From Glaciihabitans sp. (GTDB taxonomy: Bacteria > Actinomycetota > Actinomycetes > Actinomycetales > Microbacteriaceae), in the NCBI GenBank assembly GCA_025465535.1, contig JAODMY010000072.1:24716-88715 (forward strand): 64,000 nucleotides of DNA. Direction: 5' to 3'. Positions within the stretch are counted from its first letter, which is position 1, and each line of letters begins with the position of its first letter. Below, piece after piece: positions 17,023 through 25,263 of this stretch. The notes beneath the pieces are model-generated. The model did not search any database and was not told where the DNA came from. It worked only from the letters and a program-made list of their open reading frames with translations. The position numbers and the translations under genes are program-made.

Positions 17023-18969
17023 CTAAAAACCGTTGAACTTGATCGTCAGTGCGGTGCCCTTCGGCACCGACTCGCCCGCGCCTGGATCCACGCTCTCCAC
17101 CGTGACCAGCTGACCGTTGCCGACGTCGGCCAGTGGGCTGTATTTGAGGTTGAAGCCGGCATTCTTCAGCAGGACCTTGGCGTTCGCCCAGGTCTGGTTG
17201 ATGACGTTGGGGATCAGCACCATCTGCGGTCCCCGCGACGTGATGAGCAGCACGTCGTTCTGGCCCTTCTGGAAGATTCGTGCAGCCCCATTCGTGGTCT
17301 GCGGGTCGATCTTGATGACGTCGCCCTTGGGCACCGTCGGGTCGTAGACGGATGTCCCCGGAGTTGCTCCGAGCCCGGCTGCCGAGAGTTTTGCTTCGGC
17401 TGCGCTCACGGTCATACCGTTCACGATGGGCAGAGGGCCAGCTGAGACGACGAGTTGGATGGTGCGCGCCTCGCTGTAGGTGGATTGAGTGCGCAGGCTC
17501 TTCCCGTTGGCGTCGAGGTCGTCGATGACCTGGTCGATCGGAACCTTCGCGTCGAACTGCTCGACGGATGTCTTCGCCGCAACGAAACCGGCCTTGATCA
17601 CCAGTCTGCGCGCGTCGCTCTCGGGGGATCCCACCACGTTGGGCAGCGCCAGCTGCGCCGGTCCGATTGAGCGGATGAGTGTGATCGGTGCGTTCTTGGC
17701 GATCGTGCTCCCGATGGCGGGATCGGTTCCCATCACTTCGCCCGTCGCGACCGTCGGGTCGGTGTGTTGCCCCGTCGCCGAGTCGACCTTGAGCCCCAGC
17801 TTCTCGAGTTGCGCGCGAGCATCGGCCACGCTCGTACCCCTGAGGCTGCTTGGGATGATCACCTGCGAGCCGGGACCCGAACCGAAATACCACGCGGTAC
17901 CGCCGACCAGAGCAAGCAAGACGAGAAAAAGTGCGATCAGCCACCGCCCGCGCGTGCGTCGCCTGTGCGCGCGGGCCGAGAGTTCGTCAACGCTCCCCGT
18001 GATAGGCGCGGTCTCGCGACGGCGAGCCGGCGACAGTATCTGGGTTTCGAGCGTTCCGCGCTGACCGGGAGGCACCGCGGTCGGGAATACCATCGTGCGC
18101 TGCGTGGCCGTGGCCGCCGTGCCCGCCTGAAGGCCGGACTGGATGGAGAGAACCTCATCCAGCATCGCGCGCGCATCGCGAGGTCGTTCATCCGGCTCGC
18201 GAGCGGTTGCCCAGAGCACGAGTTCGTCGAGGTCGACCGGGACCCGGGGATTCTTGCCGCTGGGCGTTGGGACTGAATCGTTCGCGTGCTGGTAGGCGAT
18301 CTGCATGGGCTGCTCGCCCTTGAACGGCTGCTCGCCGGTCAGCATTTCGTAGGTCATGATTCCGACGGCGTAGATATCGCTGCGGGTATCGGCGACCCCG
18401 CGTGTCACGAGTTCGGGTGAGAGGTAGGCGATCGTGCCGAGGAGCGCGGCGCCCGTCGCAGTGTTCGCGCTGGCCGCACGCGCGAGTCCGAAGTCGCCGA
18501 TCTTGATACGGCCGTCATCCGCCAGCAGGACATTCTCTGGCTTGAGGTCGCGGTGGACGATGCCAGCCTTGTGTGCGGCGGAGAGTCCCGCGAGCACGGC
18601 CTCAAGGATGTCGAGGGTCTGTTCCGTGGTGAGCTTCTTGTGTTCCTGCAGAAGGTCACGAAGGGTGATGCCGGGCAGATATTCCATGACGAGGTACGCC
18701 ATGTCGGTGTCCTGGCCCTGGTCGAATACGTTGACGACATTGGGATGCGCAAGGCGCGCTGCCGACCGCGCCTCCTGGATGAACCGTTCCTTGAACTTAG
18801 TGTCGTCGGAGAGGTGACCGTGCATGATCTTGATCGCAACACGACGCTCGAGGCGAAGATCGGTGGCGAGATAAACCGTTGCCATCCCCCCGCGCGCGAT
18901 GCGCGAACGGACCTGGTATCGGCCGTCGATGAGACGACCGATCGTGGGATCCGTTGAGTTGACAGTCAC
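17023..18969 (-). CDS. Ser/Thr protein kinase with four PASTA domains, PknL/PknB type
   Basis: A 648-residue transmembrane kinase. The cytoplasmic kinase domain (11-275) has ARGGMATVYLA, the ATP-binding lysine K47, the catalytic HRDLKPEN with D141, and DFG at 159-161, so it should be active. The activation loop contains Thr-rich ASANTATGAALLGT, the usual autophosphorylation site. A single transmembrane helix lies at about 343-361, and four PASTA repeats (about 369-648) face outside; PASTA domains sense muropeptides or lipid II. By location (next to aroG, the Rv2175c-like gene and idsA) it corresponds to mycobacterial pknL, which lacks PASTA domains; by architecture it is PknB-like. Confidence 0.93.
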   Translation of the reverse strand: MTVNSTDPTIGRLIDGRYQVRSRIARGGMATVYLATDLRLERRVAIKIMHGHLSDDTKFKERFIQEARSAARLAHPNVVNVFDQGQDTDMAYLVMEYLPGITLRDLLQEHKKLTTEQTLDILEAVLAGLSAAHKAGIVHRDLKPENVLLADDGRIKIGDFGLARAASANTATGAALLGTIAYLSPELVTRGVADTRSDIYAVGIMTYEMLTGEQPFKGEQPMQIAYQHANDSVPTPSGKNPRVPVDLDELVLWATAREPDERPRDARAMLDEVLSIQSGLQAGTAATATQRTMVFPTAVPPGQRGTLETQILSPARRRETAPITGSVDELSARAHRRRTRGRWLIALFLVLLALVGGTAWYFGSGPGSQVIIPSSLRGTSVADARAQLEKLGLKVDSATGQHTDPTVATGEVMGTDPAIGSTIAKNAPITLIRSIGPAQLALPNVVGSPESDARRLVIKAGFVAAKTSVEQFDAKVPIDQVIDDLDANGKSLRTQSTYSEARTIQLVVSAGPLPIVNGMTVSAAEAKLSAAGLGATPGTSVYDPTVPKGDVIKIDPQTTNGAARIFQKGQNDVLLITSRGPQMVLIPNVINQTWANAKVLLKNAGFNLKYSPLADVGNGQLVTVESVDPGAGESVPKGTALTIKFNGF

Positions 18970-19044
18970 CGTTCGATTCTAGGTTCGTCAGCACTGCGCA
19001 CCGGTCAGAACACGGCGGGTGAAGCCACTTAGTGCGCGGTGACG

Positions 19045-20532
19045 CTATCCGAGCTGAGCGAGCCAGGCTGTGGCGGACGCTTGCCACTTGGCGTAGGCAT
19101 CCGGGTACGCCGAGATCTCAACGGCCTGCGCGGCCTGGGTGACGGTCATCGACTGCCAGTTTGGAATATCGAGCAGCCCGCGGGTCTTGCCCTTGTTCGG
19201 ATTGCTTGGCCCACCGTAGAAGAGTTCACTCGCATAGGTCGTGTTCTCGAGCTGCTCCACCGTGCCCCACCCGGTGCTCGGACGCTGCTGGAACAGGCCG
19301 ACCGAGTCGCGGTCGCCGCCACTCAGGTTGATGAGTCCGGATTCCTGCGCGGCTGCGGCAAGGGCGATGATGATCCCGTAGCTCGGAACACTGAGCTTCT
19401 TGCCGACCGCGATGATGGTGAGGGCATTGACTTTCATCGCCGGGCTCAGCGGTGTGATCGTCGCTCCAACTTGCGCGGGCTGCGTGCCTGTCGACCCCGG
19501 AGCGGTGGTTGCGGGGGCGGTGGATGTCGTGGTTGCGGGGATGACCAGCGTGCGCCCCGCGTAGATGATGCTCGAGGAACTGAGACCGTTGGCTTGAAGA
19601 ATCGCCGTGACGGTGACCCCGTACTTCTTCGCGATCGACGTCACGGTGTCACCCGACTTGATCGTGTACTTGGTGGATGACGTCGATGTCGCCGTGGTCG
19701 GAGCGCTGGTCGCCGGCGGAGCAGCCACGGGTGTGGTCGGTGCCGAAGCCGGTGTCGATGCGACGGCCGTCCCGGTCAGCTTGAGGACCTGGCCCGGGAA
19801 GATGAGTGACTTCGAAGTGAGGCCGTTGAGCGCGAGCACCGACGCGGTAGACAGGTGATATCGGGCGGCGATTGCGCTTACGGTGTCGCCGGACTTCACG
19901 GTGTAGCTGGCTGGGGTTGAGGTCGTCGTGGTTGTAGTGCTCGGCGCACTCGAAGTCGGAGTTATCGCCGGCTTGCTCGTGGCGGGAGTCGGTGCCGGCG
20001 CGGCAACCGCCTTCGTCAGCTTGAGGACCTGGCCGGGGAAAATGAGTGACTTCCAGCTGAGGCCGTTGAGCGCGAGCACGGATGCGGTAGACAGGCCGTA
20101 GCGGCCAGCGATCCCGCTGACGGTGTCGCCCGACTTGACGGTGTAGTTCGTCGGGGTGGATGCGGTCGTCAGAGCGGCGACGGTCGGCTGGGCGACGACG
20201 ACTGGCTTCGCACTCGCCCCGGCAGAGGCGACGGCGTCTCGTACCGCGGTGGTGAGATCCGAGGTGTCCGATTTCGGATCCTGGGGCCGCTTCGGAGCAG
20301 CTTCCGTTGTTCCGCCAAGGTTGAGACTGGCCAATGCAAGGGAGCCGACCAACAGCACGGGCATAGTCGAGAGGATGTTTCGTGCCATCCGACTCTGATC
20401 CCGCTGCTCGCGCGCCTCGAGATGACGTGCCGCCGACGGTTCGGATTGGGCTCGGAGTCGGCTTGGTACGAGTCCAGCCAACGGCGAGGCGGCCCAATCG
20501 CTGCGCGCGTCACGCTCTAAGTTGTCTGACAT
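19045..20532 (-). CDS. LysM-repeat cell-wall protein with lysozyme-like C-terminus
   Basis: A protein of 495 residues from the ATG at 20532, preceded by GGGAAG; the frame is open further upstream but without a better start. A membrane or signal segment (about 55-73) is followed by three LysM domains (about 130-172, 210-252 and 289-331), which bind peptidoglycan N-acetylglucosamine, separated by Pro/Thr/Ala linkers. The C-terminal 120 residues (ALAAAAQESGLINLSGGDRD, then GLFQQRPSTGWG) resemble the lysozyme-like or transglycosylase fold, with E397 in QESGL as possible catalytic acid. It is probably a secreted wall-remodelling enzyme. LysM1 and LysM2 are almost identical. Confidence 0.82.
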   Translation of the reverse strand: MSDNLERDARSDWAASPLAGLVPSRLRAQSEPSAARHLEAREQRDQSRMARNILSTMPVLLVGSLALASLNLGGTTEAAPKRPQDPKSDTSDLTTAVRDAVASAGASAKPVVVAQPTVAALTTASTPTNYTVKSGDTVSGIAGRYGLSTASVLALNGLSWKSLIFPGQVLKLTKAVAAPAPTPATSKPAITPTSSAPSTTTTTTSTPASYTVKSGDTVSAIAARYHLSTASVLALNGLTSKSLIFPGQVLKLTGTAVASTPASAPTTPVAAPPATSAPTTATSTSSTKYTIKSGDTVTSIAKKYGVTVTAILQANGLSSSSIIYAGRTLVIPATTTSTAPATTAPGSTGTQPAQVGATITPLSPAMKVNALTIIAVGKKLSVPSYGIIIALAAAAQESGLINLSGGDRDSVGLFQQRPSTGWGTVEQLENTTYASELFYGGPSNPNKGKTRGLLDIPNWQSMTVTQAAQAVEISAYPDAYAKWQASATAWLAQLG

Positions 20533-20726
20533 TCGCTTCCCGTCATACTCCCGACCCCGAGTTTGCTGAAGTCGTGTTGCCAAGGCAACCCCCTGTTGCC
20601 TGTCACCCAAAATGACACAGAACCGTACCCCTGTCAATCATTGGGACTGATGTGACTGAAGTGGACTTTGTCAAAAACAGCAGCCAAATGCGGGGTTCGC
20701 GCCCCTCCTCATGACAGGATTAACCC

Positions 20727-21068
20727 GTGGCTGATCTTTCTGGCGTGCAGTGGCTGACCATTCCTGACCTCACAGAATTGCTGGGTCTGAAGGTAAGTCA
20801 AGTTCGTCGACTCATCGAAGACCGCGCGCTGCTCGCGAGTCGGCTGGATGGCGTCTGGCGGGTCCCCGCTGATTTCATCGTCGATGGCGAACCAATGAGT
20901 GAGCTCAAAGGCACACTCGTCGTACTGGGAGACAGCGGATTCAACGACGAGGAGGCCATGACCTGGCTCCTCAGCCCGGAGGACAGCCTTGGCGCGAGTC
21001 CGATCGAGGCGTTGAGGAACGGCCGCAAGGCCGAGGTGCGTCGCGTGGCTCAGGCGCTCGGCTTCTAG
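20727..21068 (+). CDS. Rv2175c-type DNA-binding regulator
   Basis: A protein of 113 residues from a GTG. Its N-terminal half is a winged helix-turn-helix (WLTIPDLTELLGLKVSQVRR, then LLASRLDGVWRVPADFI), and the C-terminal half (LKGTLVVLGDSGFNDEEAM, then NGRKAEVRRVAQALGF) is the family-specific domain. In Mycobacterium tuberculosis Rv2175c binds DNA and is a substrate of the kinase PknL; phosphorylation prevents DNA binding. Its position beside the PASTA kinase in this window supports the same pairing, though the two are separated by the divergent LysM gene. Confidence 0.85.
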   Translation: MADLSGVQWLTIPDLTELLGLKVSQVRRLIEDRALLASRLDGVWRVPADFIVDGEPMSELKGTLVVLGDSGFNDEEAMTWLLSPEDSLGASPIEALRNGRKAEVRRVAQALGF

Positions 21069-21121
21069 TTCCGGCTCAGCGCGTGCCTAGCCCAGCTCAG
21101 CGCGTGCACCGGGGGGCGACC

Positions 21122-21168
21122 TGACACCTGTTGTCGGTTGGGGCGGCTTGGAGTGGCAACAAGTGTCA
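21122..21168. repeat. Family 2 hairpin repeat, copy A
   Basis: TGACACCTGTTG at 21122-21133 pairs with CAACAAGTGTCA at 21157-21168 (11 of 12 bases) around a GC-rich loop with GTTGGGGCGGC. It lies between convergent genes. A direct duplication of GCTCAGCGCGTGC (21074 and 21095) precedes it. Confidence 0.75.
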
Positions 21169-21213
21169 ACTCGTGGATGAATTCGCTGTAAAAGCTGAAT
21201 GCGTTCAGTTCGG

Positions 21214-22335
21214 TTATGCAGCACGGTTTGTCACCGTGTCGGTGAGCTGCCCGAGTTGAGCGAGTGCGTCCCGGGTGAGGGGCGCTTCGGCGAGTGCCTC
21301 TCTCGCCAACAGGACATTGTGGGCGATCATGCGCTCGACCTTGTCGACGCTTCCCGAGTCGCGGATCGTGTTCTGCAGCATCCGGATCTGCCCGGCATCG
21401 AGGTCTGGATCACCGAGCAGCTCGTCAAGTAGGCGCACGGCATTCGCGGGGAGGCTCGCTCGCGCGAGTGCAACGAGAACGGTGCGCTTACCCTCGCGGA
21501 GGTCGTCGCCGGCGGGCTTTCCCGTCACATCCGGGTCCCCGAAAACGCCGAGCATGTCGTCCCGCAACTGGTAAGCGATACCAAGCGGGAGTCCGAACGC
21601 TCGTAGCGCGGTGAGCTGCGCAGGGGTGGCTGCGCCCAGGGACGCGCCGATCGCGAGGGGCGCCTCGACGCTGTACTTCGCCGACTTGTAGACGATAACC
21701 CGGTGCGCGCGAGCCAGCTGGTCGGCATCCGGGGTGCCCTGCCACGATCGCTCCTCGAGAATGTCGAGGTACTGGCCGGTCGTCACTTCGGTGCGCATCC
21801 GATTGAATTCGGCGCGCGCGGTGAGAGCGGCCGTCGGGTTGCGTAGGACGGCGAGCCCCTCATCGATGAGCTCGTCGCTCCAGCCGAGCAGAAGGTCGCC
21901 AAGCAGAAGCCCACCCGACATTCCGAAGCTGCCGGCTGATCCCGCCCAGCCGCTTTCGCGGTGCAACGACTCGAACCTCTTGTGTGCAGCCGGGAGGCCC
22001 CGTCGGGTATCCGAGTTGTCCATGATGTCGTCGTGGACGAGCGCGGCCGCATGAAAGAATTCGAGACCGCTCGCCACTTTGACGACGGCGTCGAGGTCAA
22101 GCGGGGTATCCGATTCACCGAGGGGGTCGAATTCGTCCCGTCCGGAGCCGACAGCGCTCCACCCCCAGTAGCAGAAGAGGGCGCGAAACCGCTTGCCCCC
22201 GCGAAGCATCTCGCGCGAATAATCAAGGAATGTCGCGAGTTCTGGCGCAATTTCGAGGATTCCTGGACCCCTCTCGTCGAGAAATTCGTCAATTCGCATC
22301 TGAACGAGGTCAACTAACCGGGTACTCACAGGCAC
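21214..22335 (-). CDS. idsA: Polyprenyl (isoprenyl) diphosphate synthase
   Basis: A 373-residue trans-isoprenyl diphosphate synthase. The first aspartate-rich motif is DDIMD at 102-106, and the second region is DDMLGVFGD at 259-267, followed by GKPAGDDLREGK, which binds Mg2+ and the diphosphate. It condenses isopentenyl diphosphate onto allylic diphosphates to give C20 or longer chains for carotenoids, menaquinone or lipid carriers; chain length cannot be deduced with confidence. Start GTG at 22335, with an alternative GTG at 22329. The homologue in mycobacteria (idsA2) has the same neighbours. Confidence 0.9.
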   Translation of the reverse strand: MPVSTRLVDLVQMRIDEFLDERGPGILEIAPELATFLDYSREMLRGGKRFRALFCYWGWSAVGSGRDEFDPLGESDTPLDLDAVVKVASGLEFFHAAALVHDDIMDNSDTRRGLPAAHKRFESLHRESGWAGSAGSFGMSGGLLLGDLLLGWSDELIDEGLAVLRNPTAALTARAEFNRMRTEVTTGQYLDILEERSWQGTPDADQLARAHRVIVYKSAKYSVEAPLAIGASLGAATPAQLTALRAFGLPLGIAYQLRDDMLGVFGDPDVTGKPAGDDLREGKRTVLVALARASLPANAVRLLDELLGDPDLDAGQIRMLQNTIRDSGSVDKVERMIAHNVLLAREALAEAPLTRDALAQLGQLTDTVTNRAA

Positions 22336-22413
22336 CGTCCTAGCCTAGCTAGGCGCTCGGGGATACTATTAGTTTCTAGTTATCGGCGTACTCCCGAACC
22401 GGAGGGAAACAGG

Positions 22414-22791
22414 ATGCCACTTTCCGAGCAGGAGCAGCGCCTCCTTGAAGAGATGGAACGTAGTCTCTATCACAACGATGCCGACTTCGTCGCGGCCGTA
22501 TCTGCTCGCGGCGGCAAGCCGACTTACTCGGCCGTCGTGACCGGAATCCTGATTGCCATCGCCGGTGTCGCCGCCCTCATTACCGGCGTCATCATCAGCC
22601 AGCCGGTTGTCGGCGTCCTGGGATTCATCGTCATGTTCGTCGGCGTACTCATCGCACTCACGCCCCCGCGCGGCGCGCGAGTTGCGTCATCGTCGCGAAC
22701 TGATTCCCACAGCGATACGCGCGGCCGCGGATCGTTCCTCCACAATCTCGAGCATCGCTGGGATAAGAGCCAGGACGAGCGCGACGAGTAG
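22414..22791 (+). CDS. DUF3040 membrane protein
   Basis: A protein of 125 residues beginning MPLSEQEQRLLEEMERSLYH, the hallmark of DUF3040, followed by two hydrophobic helices (about 40-60 and 64-84) and a polar charged tail. The family occurs in actinobacteria immediately before mraZ and has no known biochemical function. Its place suggests a link with cell envelope or division. GGAGGGAAACAGG precedes the ATG. Confidence 0.88.
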   Translation: MPLSEQEQRLLEEMERSLYHNDADFVAAVSARGGKPTYSAVVTGILIAIAGVAALITGVIISQPVVGVLGFIVMFVGVLIALTPPRGARVASSSRTDSHSDTRGRGSFLHNLEHRWDKSQDERDE

Positions 22792-22844
22792 TTCACACAC
22801 GCGCTTTTTGTAAGGCAAGCGCGGCGGAAATAACAGTTTTCGCA

Positions 22845-22876
22845 AGGGTCGACCGATAGTGGTCGGCCCTTTTTTT
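22845..22876 (+). terminator. Intrinsic terminator after DUF3040 gene
   Basis: AGGGTCGACC and GGTCGGCCCT form a 10-bp stem (one G-T type mismatch) around a 6-nt loop, followed by seven consecutive T. Confidence 0.85.
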
Positions 22877-23034
22877 GTTAATCCCGCTGCCTGTGGGGCC
22901 CATCCGGCTTCAAATTCGGTCCCATTTTGCCAATATTGTGGGATTTTCCTCCACCAGCGCCACCCTTGTGTTTCCGCGAACTTTTCCGGATTCCGAACTG
23001 AAACTGGTGAGTCGCGCGGCAATTACTAGGATTT

Positions 23035-23060
23035 GTGGAGGGGAGTGGAGTAAAGTGGAG
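23035..23060 (+). promoter_or_regulatory. MraZ operator: three GTGGAG repeats at 10-bp spacing
   Basis: GTGGAG occurs at 23035, 23045 and 23055, exactly one helical turn apart and 42-67 nt before the mraZ start. MraZ is known to bind short G-rich direct repeats with 10-bp periodicity in its own promoter, so autoregulation of the dcw cluster is a strong inference. Confidence 0.75.
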
Positions 23061-23101
23061 CTAATCTGCAATACTGGCCGGGTCGTTGAGGGGAGCGCGC
23101 C

Positions 23102-23533
23102 GTGTTTCTTGGCACCTATGCGCCCAAGCTCGACGACAAAGGTCGCCTCATCCTTCCGGCCAAGTTCTGGGATGAGCTTGCTTCCGGTGTCGTAATCACC
23201 CGGGGGCAGGAGCACTGCCTCTACGTCTTCAGCACGCGCGAGTTCGAGAGCGTGCACGAAAAGATCCGCCAGGCCCCGGTCACGAGCAAGCAGGCGCGCG
23301 ACTATCTCCGTTTGTTCCTCTCGGGTGCGAACCAGGAGCAGCCGGACAAGCAGCGCCGCGTGACTATTCCGGTCGGCCTGCGGGAGTACGCGGGCCTCGA
23401 TCGTGACCTCACGGTGATCGGCGCGGGAAGCCGTGCCGAGATCTGGGACACCGCGGCGTGGAACCAGTACTACGCCGAGACCGAAGCCGGATTCGCCAAC
23501 ACGTCGGAGGAGGTGATTCCCGGGCTCTTCTAG
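23102..23533 (+). CDS. mraZ: Transcriptional regulator MraZ
   Basis: A protein of 143 residues from a GTG. It contains two SpoVT-AbrB-like DNA-binding halves, [20 protein letters not shown] at the N-terminus and [18 protein letters not shown] in the second half, as in all MraZ proteins. MraZ assembles into rings that bind direct repeats in its own promoter and repress the division and cell wall cluster. The matching triple repeat is present upstream. It is the first gene of the dcw cluster and is followed by rsmH after 108 bp. Confidence 0.97.
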   Translation: MFLGTYAPKLDDKGRLILPAKFWDELASGVVITRGQEHCLYVFSTREFESVHEKIRQAPVTSKQARDYLRLFLSGANQEQPDKQRRVTIPVGLREYAGLDRDLTVIGAGSRAEIWDTAAWNQYYAETEAGFANTSEEVIPGLF

Positions 23534-23641
23534 CGCCCAGTCGCTGACTCCCAGCCGTTCAGCGCCCTGGCATCACTTCCCCGGTGACAGGTCGCAGGAA
23601 TGGATGGGGATCTGTGATTGGGGGCTCAACGCCCCTACCTC

Positions 23642-24595
23642 ATGGCAGATAACTCTCTCCACACTCCCGTAATGCTCGAACGCAGTGTCGAGTTGCTTGC
23701 TCCCGCCCTGTCCGCGGACGGTGCCGTGCTCGTCGACGCGACGCTTGGACTAGGCGGTCACGCCGAGGCGTTTCTCACCCGGTTCCCGAATATCGATCTC
23801 GTCGGCCTCGACCGCGACCCGGAGGCCCTTCGGCTTACGGGGGAGCGACTGAAGCCGTTCGGCGACCGAGTTCACCTCGTGCATGCCGTCTACGACACGA
23901 TCGCCGAGGTCCTCCAGTCGCTGGGAATGCCGACCGCTGCGGGCATCCTCTTCGATCTCGGTGTGTCATCGCTGCAGCTCGACCGGGTTGACCGCGGCTT
24001 CTCCTATTCGCAGGATGCTCCGCTCGACATGCGGATGGACTCGACGTCCCCGCTGACTGCAGAGCGCATCCTCGCCGAGTACAGCGAGTCGGAACTGCGT
24101 CGCATCTTCTACGAGTTCGGCGAAGAAAAGCTGGCACCTCGCTATGCGCGCAAGATCGTCGAAGCCCGGACCCTCGCGCCGTTTGAGCGCTCCGGCGAAC
24201 TCGTCGATCTCATCATCAAGGCCACTCCGGCCGCCGTGAAGCGAGCGGGGCATCCAGCCAAGCGAGTGTTCCAGGCGCTGCGGATCGAGGTAAACCAGGA
24301 GCTCTCGGTGCTGTCGCGCGCGATTCCCGCCGCGGTCGACGTACTCGCCGTCGACGGACGGATGGTCGTTCTCTCCTACCAGTCGCTCGAAGACCGGATC
24401 GTCAAGCGCGCGTTTGCCGCCCGCTCTGTGTCGACCGCCCCGGCCGGGCTTCCCATCGAACTTCCCGAGCACCGTCCCGAGCTTCGCCTGCTCGTGCGGG
24501 GTGCGGAGCTTGCGAGCGATTCAGAGAAGCTCGCCAACCCAAGGGCGACACCAGTGCGTCTTCGCGCAGTACAGAGATTGAGGTCGGTCGCATGA
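23642..24595 (+). CDS. rsmH: 16S rRNA (cytosine-1402-N4)-methyltransferase
   Basis: A protein of 317 residues from the ATG at 23642 (MADNSLHTPVMLERSVELL); an upstream TTG at 23618 is less likely because the conserved HTPVML motif normally sits close to the start. The AdoMet-binding region is LVDATLGLGGHAEAFLTRF, and LFDLGVSSLQLD and QALRIEVNQEL are family motifs. It methylates C1402 of 16S rRNA in the 30S decoding centre. It overlaps the ftsL start by 4 bp, so translation is coupled. Confidence 0.96.
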   Translation: MADNSLHTPVMLERSVELLAPALSADGAVLVDATLGLGGHAEAFLTRFPNIDLVGLDRDPEALRLTGERLKPFGDRVHLVHAVYDTIAEVLQSLGMPTAAGILFDLGVSSLQLDRVDRGFSYSQDAPLDMRMDSTSPLTAERILAEYSESELRRIFYEFGEEKLAPRYARKIVEARTLAPFERSGELVDLIIKATPAAVKRAGHPAKRVFQALRIEVNQELSVLSRAIPAAVDVLAVDGRMVVLSYQSLEDRIVKRAFAARSVSTAPAGLPIELPEHRPELRLLVRGAELASDSEKLANPRATPVRLRAVQRLRSVA

Positions 24596-25251
24596 GTTCG
24601 AATCTTGCCTATTCGCCCGTCCGGCGTCCCGTCGAGGATCTCGTCGAGGAACAGCATCCCCGTCGCGTCCAAATCGTCACGACCCGTGCGCAGAGGCGTG
24701 CTCGTCCGAAGATCGTTTACGGGATCGTCTCGATCGCGATCATTTTCGCGATCTTCCTTGCGCAGCTTCTGCTGACGATCGCGCTCTCCGGCGGTGCGTA
24801 CAGGATCACGAAACTGCAGAGCGAGCAGGTCAACTACGGGCGGGTGGCGTCGTCGTTGAACGAGAAGCTCGACACCGTCGGCTCCACTCAGAATCTCGCG
24901 GCGAATGCGAAGGAGCTCGGAATGGTTGCCTCCTCGGGGCAGGCCTTCCTTCGTCTCTCCGACGACAAGGTGCTTGGGAACTCGGCGCCCGCTCAGGGCA
25001 GCACTGGCGGCAGCAAATCGGGAGCCGACAACAGCGTGCCGAACTCACTGCTTGCCGGGATTCCCCTCGTGAAGGTGCCGGCCAGCGGACACGGCAGCGC
25101 GAATCCCACGAATTCGACCAGCCACGCCTCACAATCGAAGTCGGGTGGTGCGATCTCCCAATCGCCAGCGAGCGGTTCTGGATCAACTGGATCAACTGGA
25201 TCAACCGGGGCAATGGACTCGGGCGACTTGCCGTCGCCGGTGACTCACTAG
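24592..25251 (+). CDS. ftsL: FtsL-like cell division protein
   Basis: A protein of 219 residues overlapping the rsmH stop (ATGA). A basic cytoplasmic N-terminus is followed by one transmembrane helix (about 43-66) and a short coiled coil (KLQSEQVNYGRVASSLNEKL), the layout of the divisome protein FtsL. The C-terminal 100 residues are low-complexity Ser/Gly/Thr with GSTGSTGSTG repeats, longer than typical FtsL. FtsL works with FtsQ/FtsB to activate FtsW-FtsI. The assignment rests on topology and position between rsmH and ftsI more than on sequence. Confidence 0.85.
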   Translation: MSSNLAYSPVRRPVEDLVEEQHPRRVQIVTTRAQRRARPKIVYGIVSIAIIFAIFLAQLLLTIALSGGAYRITKLQSEQVNYGRVASSLNEKLDTVGSTQNLAANAKELGMVASSGQAFLRLSDDKVLGNSAPAQGSTGGSKSGADNSVPNSLLAGIPLVKVPASGHGSANPTNSTSHASQSKSGGAISQSPASGSGSTGSTGSTGAMDSGDLPSPVTH

Positions 25252-25263
25252 GGCGAAGTACAC

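Larger units (their letters stand above)
22792..23101. promoter_or_regulatory. DUF3040-mraZ intergenic region: terminator, promoter and operator
   Basis: There is no gene in these 310 bp. They contain the intrinsic terminator of the DUF3040 gene (22845-22876), a possible -10 box TAGGAT at 23027-23032, and the triple GTGGAG operator (23035-23060). The division cluster therefore seems to have its own promoter here. Confidence 0.6.

Noticed and set aside
20533..20726. c-di-AMP (ydaO) riboswitch before the LysM gene
   Set aside because: Such switches precede wall-hydrolase genes in actinobacteria, and short hairpins are present here, but the conserved core sequences could not be found.
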